DNA of 17,672 nucleotides from Verrucomicrobiota bacterium (GTDB lineage Bacteria; Verrucomicrobiota; Verrucomicrobiia; Chthoniobacterales; UBA10450): NCBI GenBank assembly GCA_003217835.1, contig QHMQ01000013.1:1-17672 (forward strand), given 5' to 3'. This document shows, piece after piece, positions 15,134-17,672 of the stretch. Positions within the stretch are counted from its first letter, which is position 1. Each line of letters starts with the position of its first letter. The notes beneath the pieces were generated by a model. That model was not told where the DNA came from and did not search any database. It saw only the letters and a list, made by a program, of their open reading frames with translations. Position numbers and translations under genes: made by a program.

Positions 15134-15679
15134 TCAGCGGTACGGTGGCACCAGGTATTGGAACGACACGACCCGTCCATTTCCGAAGGTGACCGTCTTG
15201 GTCGGATACGGAATGCTCGGCGGAATGTAGGAATAATAGAATGGATCGAAGAAGGGATCGCCAAAGAACACGAAAGACCGGCCGCCATGATGATGGTGGC
15301 TGCCCACAAAACCGACGCTGGTAAATCCGAAACCGTAACCATAACCGTAACGATACGGACCGTATGGGTATCCGTAACCGTAGGGATAGGTCGTGTAATT
15401 TACATAAATCCAGGTCTCACTTAGATGACCGCGCATATTACCCACAATTTTCCGATCAGGCGAACCCCAGGCCAGCCACACTGCATTTTGCGACATACTC
15501 GCGCGAATCTGTCCCTGGCTCACCAGCGCCTGGTCGCGAGAAGAAAGGGTTTGGTAAATTTCGGGGTGTCCGGAAATTCGTGTCTCGGTGGTGGAACAAC
15601 TAGCAAGAGTTAGCGCGCTGGCTGCGACGCCGAACGTCACAGCCCTGAAAAAAAACGAACGCTTCATACGAAAAATCAT
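15134..15679 (-). CDS. Tyr/Gly-rich lipoprotein with a BamE/SmpA-like segment
   Basis: A 181-residue lipoprotein. The signal peptide ends in LASC with lipidation at Cys28. Residues 45-80 include SQGQIRASMSQNAVWLAWGS, which resembles the I-x-x-GM-x(n)-V-x-x-x-WG-x-P pattern of SmpA/OmlA/BamE-like domains, but the rest does not match BamE. Residues 92-118 are strongly Tyr/Gly/Pro repetitive (YPYGYGYPYG), followed by a four-His run at 128-131 and a Phe/Tyr-rich tail. The ATG at 15679 has GAGG four bases upstream, favouring it over Met5 at 15667. It is divergent from moaA (74-bp gap) and 25 bp upstream of the UbiD gene. No function is assigned. An outer-membrane location is inferred from the lipobox and the absence of Asp after the lipidated cysteine. 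Confidence 0.75.
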   Translation of the reverse strand: MIFRMKRSFFFRAVTFGVAASALTLASCSTTETRISGHPEIYQTLSSRDQALVSQGQIRASMSQNAVWLAWGSPDRKIVGNMRGHLSETWIYVNYTTYPYGYGYPYGPYRYGYGYGFGFTSVGFVGSHHHHGGRSFVFFGDPFFDPFYYSYIPPSIPYPTKTVTFGNGRVVSFQYLVPPYR

Positions 15680-15753
15680 ACGGCCTCGGAGTTATGAGTC
15701 AATCATGTCGCTTCCTTGATTCAACTTCGCATTAACCGTAACGTTGCGCTCTA

Positions 15754-16269
15754 ATGCAGGATCGACATGGTCATCGCATTTCCTACTTGCGGGTTTCGAT
15801 CACAGACCGCTGCAACGAGCGGTGCACTTATTGTATGCCGCAGGAGCTGCAGGAGTGGTTGCCGCGCAGTGAAATTCTGACTTACGAAGAGACGCTGCGT
15901 CTCATCCGCATCGGGGTGGAGCTGGGTGTATCGAAGGTCAGAATCACTGGTGGCGAGCCGCTCACCCGGCGTGGTGTGCTCGATCTTGTCCGCGAGCTTC
16001 CGAGAATTCCAGGGCTTCGCGACATAGGTCTTTCCACGAATGGGACATTGCTCGCGCGCGAAGTTGAGCCGCAGCGGACAATGGCGACTGCGTTACGACA
16101 CGCCAGCGTGAGATCGGTCAACATTTCCCTCGATACTTTAGACCGACATGTTTATTCCAAAATCACGGGGCGTGATCTGCACGCGCAAGTCATTGACGGA
16201 ATCGATGCCGCCATCACAGCAGGATTTGATCAAATCAAATTGAATACGGTGCTGATGCGCGGAATTTAA
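15754..16269 (+). pseudogene. moaA: MoaA, N-terminal part of a broken gene
   Basis: This codes for the first 171 residues of GTP 3',8-cyclase, the radical-SAM enzyme that starts molybdopterin synthesis. Visible motifs are the 4Fe-4S triad CNERCTYC, the SAM-binding GGEP, STNGTLL, and SVNISLDTLD. The frame follows the family through IKLNTVLMRGI and then stops at TAA (16267-16269), about half the usual length of roughly 330. The matching C-terminal half resumes at once in another frame. About 17-18 residues expected between RGI and LRFIE are absent, so this is a deletion of about 50 bp and not a single-base slip. The ATG at 15754 begins MQDRHGHRISYLRVSITDRC, a normal MoaA start. moaC and a mog-like gene follow. 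Confidence 0.85.
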
Positions 16270-16271
16270 TC

Positions 16272-16706
16272 CTGCGTTTCATTGAGATGATGCCCGTCAG
16301 CACGAGAGAAGTTCTCGATGAAGAAAATTTCATGTCAGTCTTTGAGGCGAGGCGACTGATCGAAGGCCGCTACGGCAAGTTGATTCCGGAGCCCGAGTTT
16401 CAAACGAATGGCCCGGCCTCTTACTATCAGATCCCAGGCCGCCACCAGCGGGTTGGCTTTATCGGCGCGATGACGAACCTACATTTTTGCGAGAGCTGCA
16501 ACAAGCTTCGTCTCACGTGCGATGGAAAATTACGTCCGTGTCTCGGCAGTTATCTCGAGTTCGATATTATGAAACCACTTCGAGCCGGCGCGAGCGATGA
16601 GGAACTCAAACAGTTTTTCCTGGACGTTGTTGATCGAAAACCGGAGCAACACGATTTTCGCGACAATTACAAGCCGGGCCGCAAGATGGTCGCAATCGGC
16701 GGCTGA
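16272..16706 (+). pseudogene. moaA: MoaA, C-terminal part of a broken gene
   Basis: The remainder of MoaA lies in a different frame. Homology begins at LRFIEMMPVST (codon at 16272) and includes the second iron-sulfur cluster cysteines in FCESCNKLRLTCDGK and LRPCLGS that help bind GTP. It ends with the double glycine of MVAIGG, the essential MoaA C-terminal tail that reaches the active site. An ATG at 16287 could begin a 139-residue fragment, but it would lack the radical-SAM barrel's first half and is unlikely to be active. The stop is three bases before the moaC ATG, preserving the usual operon spacing. The intact C-terminal half suggests a recent break or an assembly error, not long decay. 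Confidence 0.82.
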
Positions 16707-16709
16707 TCA

Positions 16710-17186
16710 ATGGGACGCCTCACCCATATCGCCACTGACGGCCGCGCGAAAATGGTCGATGTCTCTGGCAAACCGCTCAGTGTCCGGACAGCGGTTGCGA
16801 TAGGAAAAATTCGGCTTCGAAGCGAGACACTCGATTTGATTTCGAAGGACCAAATGGTAAAGGGCAACGTCCTCGCGACCGCGCGGATTGCCGGCATTCA
16901 GGCCGCCAAACAGACCGCGCAACTGATTCCGCTTTGTCACACTTTGCCGCTTGGCGAGGTCAAGATCGACATCGTCGCGTTGAACGAAGGCGCGGAGGTA
17001 AAATGCACCGCGCACACTATTGCGCAGACCGGCGTCGAAATGGAAGCGCTCACCGGCGTCGCCGTCGCTCTTCTTACGATCTACGACATGTGCAAGGCTG
17101 TCGACAAAGAGATGACTATTTCTGATGTACGGCTGATTTCAAAAACAAAAGAGAAACCACAGAGAAACACAGATAAGCAGAGCTGA
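16710..17186 (+). CDS. moaC: Cyclic pyranopterin monophosphate synthase MoaC
   Basis: A 158-residue MoaC, which converts the MoaA product to cyclic pyranopterin monophosphate. Conserved active-site residues are present: Lys51 in MVKGNVL, His77 in LIPLCHTLPL, GVEMEAL (108-114), and the YDMCKAVDK segment with Asp126 and Lys129. The family normally ends shortly after VRLISKTGGKSG; here the C-terminus is KTKEKPQRNTDKQS. The last residues come from the left arm of an inverted repeat (17155-17230), so the natural tail has apparently been replaced. That tail is disordered in known structures, so activity is probably kept. It starts three bases after the moaA stop. With moaA broken, its substrate would have to come from elsewhere. 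Confidence 0.95.
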   Translation: MGRLTHIATDGRAKMVDVSGKPLSVRTAVAIGKIRLRSETLDLISKDQMVKGNVLATARIAGIQAAKQTAQLIPLCHTLPLGEVKIDIVALNEGAEVKCTAHTIAQTGVEMEALTGVAVALLTIYDMCKAVDKEMTISDVRLISKTKEKPQRNTDKQS

Positions 17187-17230
17187 CATGCTGAAGATTC
17201 AATCTGTATTTCATCTATGTTGATCTGTGG
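17155..17230. repeat. Imperfect inverted repeat at the moaC 3' end
   Basis: The left arm AACCACAGAGAAACACAGAT (from 17155) and the complement of the right arm (CCACAGATCAACATAGATG, ending at 17230) align with few mismatches. It spans the moaC stop and the gap before mog. It resembles the CCACAGATTACACAGAT dispersed palindromes I recall from other bacterial genomes; that match is from memory. As an RNA hairpin it might also act in termination or message stability, but it has no T tract. Confidence 0.55.
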
Positions 17231-17238
17231 CTGCAAGA

Positions 17239-17672
17239 ATGCAGATCGTAGTTGGAATAGTCACAATCTCTGATCGCGCGAGCGCCGGCGAATACAAGGA
17301 CTTCGGCGGACCGGCGTTGAAAGAAGCCGCACAAAAAGCAGGCTGGGAAATTCTTTCCGAGGCGGTTGTCCCGGATGACGCAGCGCGCATTCAGGAAGCG
17401 ATTCGCTCCTTTTCCCAACAAGGCTGCGGCTTGATCTTGACGACCGGCGGAACCGGAGTTGGCCCGCGCGATGTTACCCCGGAAGCGATTCGTGCGATTA
17501 TGCGGGTGGAATTGCCCGGCTTCGGAGAAGTGATGCGCGCTGAATCAATGAAGATGACGCCGAATTCAATCTTGTCGCGCAGCCTCGCGGCAATCATCGA
17601 TCTTTCACTGGTGATCGCACTTCCGGGAAAGCCGAGTGGTGCCGTGGAATGTCTCGGCTTCGTCCGAGGTGC
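17239..17672 (+). CDS. mog: Molybdopterin adenylyltransferase (MogA/MoaB family), cut by the window end
   Basis: The frame is open from the ATG at 17239 to the right edge (144 codons and two bases, no stop). It begins MQIVVGIVTISDRASAGEY and carries the MPT-binding TTGGTGVGPRDVTPEA (68-83) and ALPGKPSGAVE (127-137), both diagnostic of the MogA/MoaB/MoeA-N fold. Mog adenylates molybdopterin before molybdate insertion by MoeA. Family members are about 160-195 residues, so most of the gene is visible. It follows moaC by 52 bp across the inverted repeat. Mog versus MoaB cannot be settled from the fragment, though the Mog-type start favours Mog. Confidence 0.88.
   Translation, partial: MQIVVGIVTISDRASAGEYKDFGGPALKEAAQKAGWEILSEAVVPDDAARIQEAIRSFSQQGCGLILTTGGTGVGPRDVTPEAIRAIMRVELPGFGEVMRAESMKMTPNSILSRSLAAIIDLSLVIALPGKPSGAVECLGFVRG

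Noticed and set aside
15716..15744. Possible promoter TTGATT, 17-base spacer, TAACGT before moaA.
   Set aside because: The -10 match is poor and it would leave almost no leader before the ATG at 15754; not strong enough to annotate.
1..17672. CRISPR array, tRNA, rRNA, transposase, prophage or defence cassette.
   Set aside because: Read across both strands, no regularly spaced repeats, RNA gene signatures or such protein families were seen; the window is mostly housekeeping and envelope genes.

Overview
The window reads as chromosomal DNA from a Gram-negative, LPS-making bacterium. It carries an MsbA-type exporter, a heptosyltransferase-family enzyme, a WaaG-like glucosyltransferase and lipoproteins with clear lipoboxes. 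Gene content, moderate-to-high GC, weak Shine-Dalgarno sites and degenerate intergenic repeats fit a soil Verrucomicrobium (Chthoniobacterales-like). That placement is inference from gene style, not from a marker-gene comparison.

Region 1 (1-5142, minus strand) is a cell-envelope block. In transcription order it holds a GT4 glycosyltransferase, a GT9 heptosyltransferase-like enzyme, an MsbA-like ABC exporter (joined to GT9 by an ATGA overlap), a PHP phosphoesterase and the start of a DUF1330-like protein. A WaaG-like GT4 (5198-6328, plus) diverges from it. Together these look like core-oligosaccharide assembly and lipid export.

Region 2 (6286-7975, minus strand) holds a STAS anti-sigma-antagonist-like protein, a HAD phosphatase and an FHA protein. 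The FHA protein's C-terminal membrane anchor lies in the wrong frame, as if one base were missing.

Region 3 (8095-13090, plus strand) is a tightly spaced set: lepA (EF4), lepB (signal peptidase I with a large insert), an unrecognised polytopic membrane protein and a squalene/phytoene synthase. A glycine-zipper lipoprotein follows at 13214.

Region 4 (13639-15679, minus strand) is a Tyr/Gly-rich lipoprotein followed by a UbiD-family decarboxylase.

Region 5 (15754-17672, plus strand) is a molybdopterin cluster: moaA, moaC and a mog-like gene cut by the window end. moaA is broken by an internal out-of-frame deletion of roughly 50 bp.

Three intergenic spots (7364-7490, 8013-8060, 17155-17230) look like dispersed palindromic repeats, one of which supplies the last residues of MoaC. 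I saw no tRNA, rRNA, CRISPR array, transposase, phage gene or recognisable defence system, and no stretch over 300 bases lacks a gene. I did not find a convincing undescribed system. The most interesting leads are the two broken genes, the unknown membrane protein between lepB and the squalene synthase, and the repeats.
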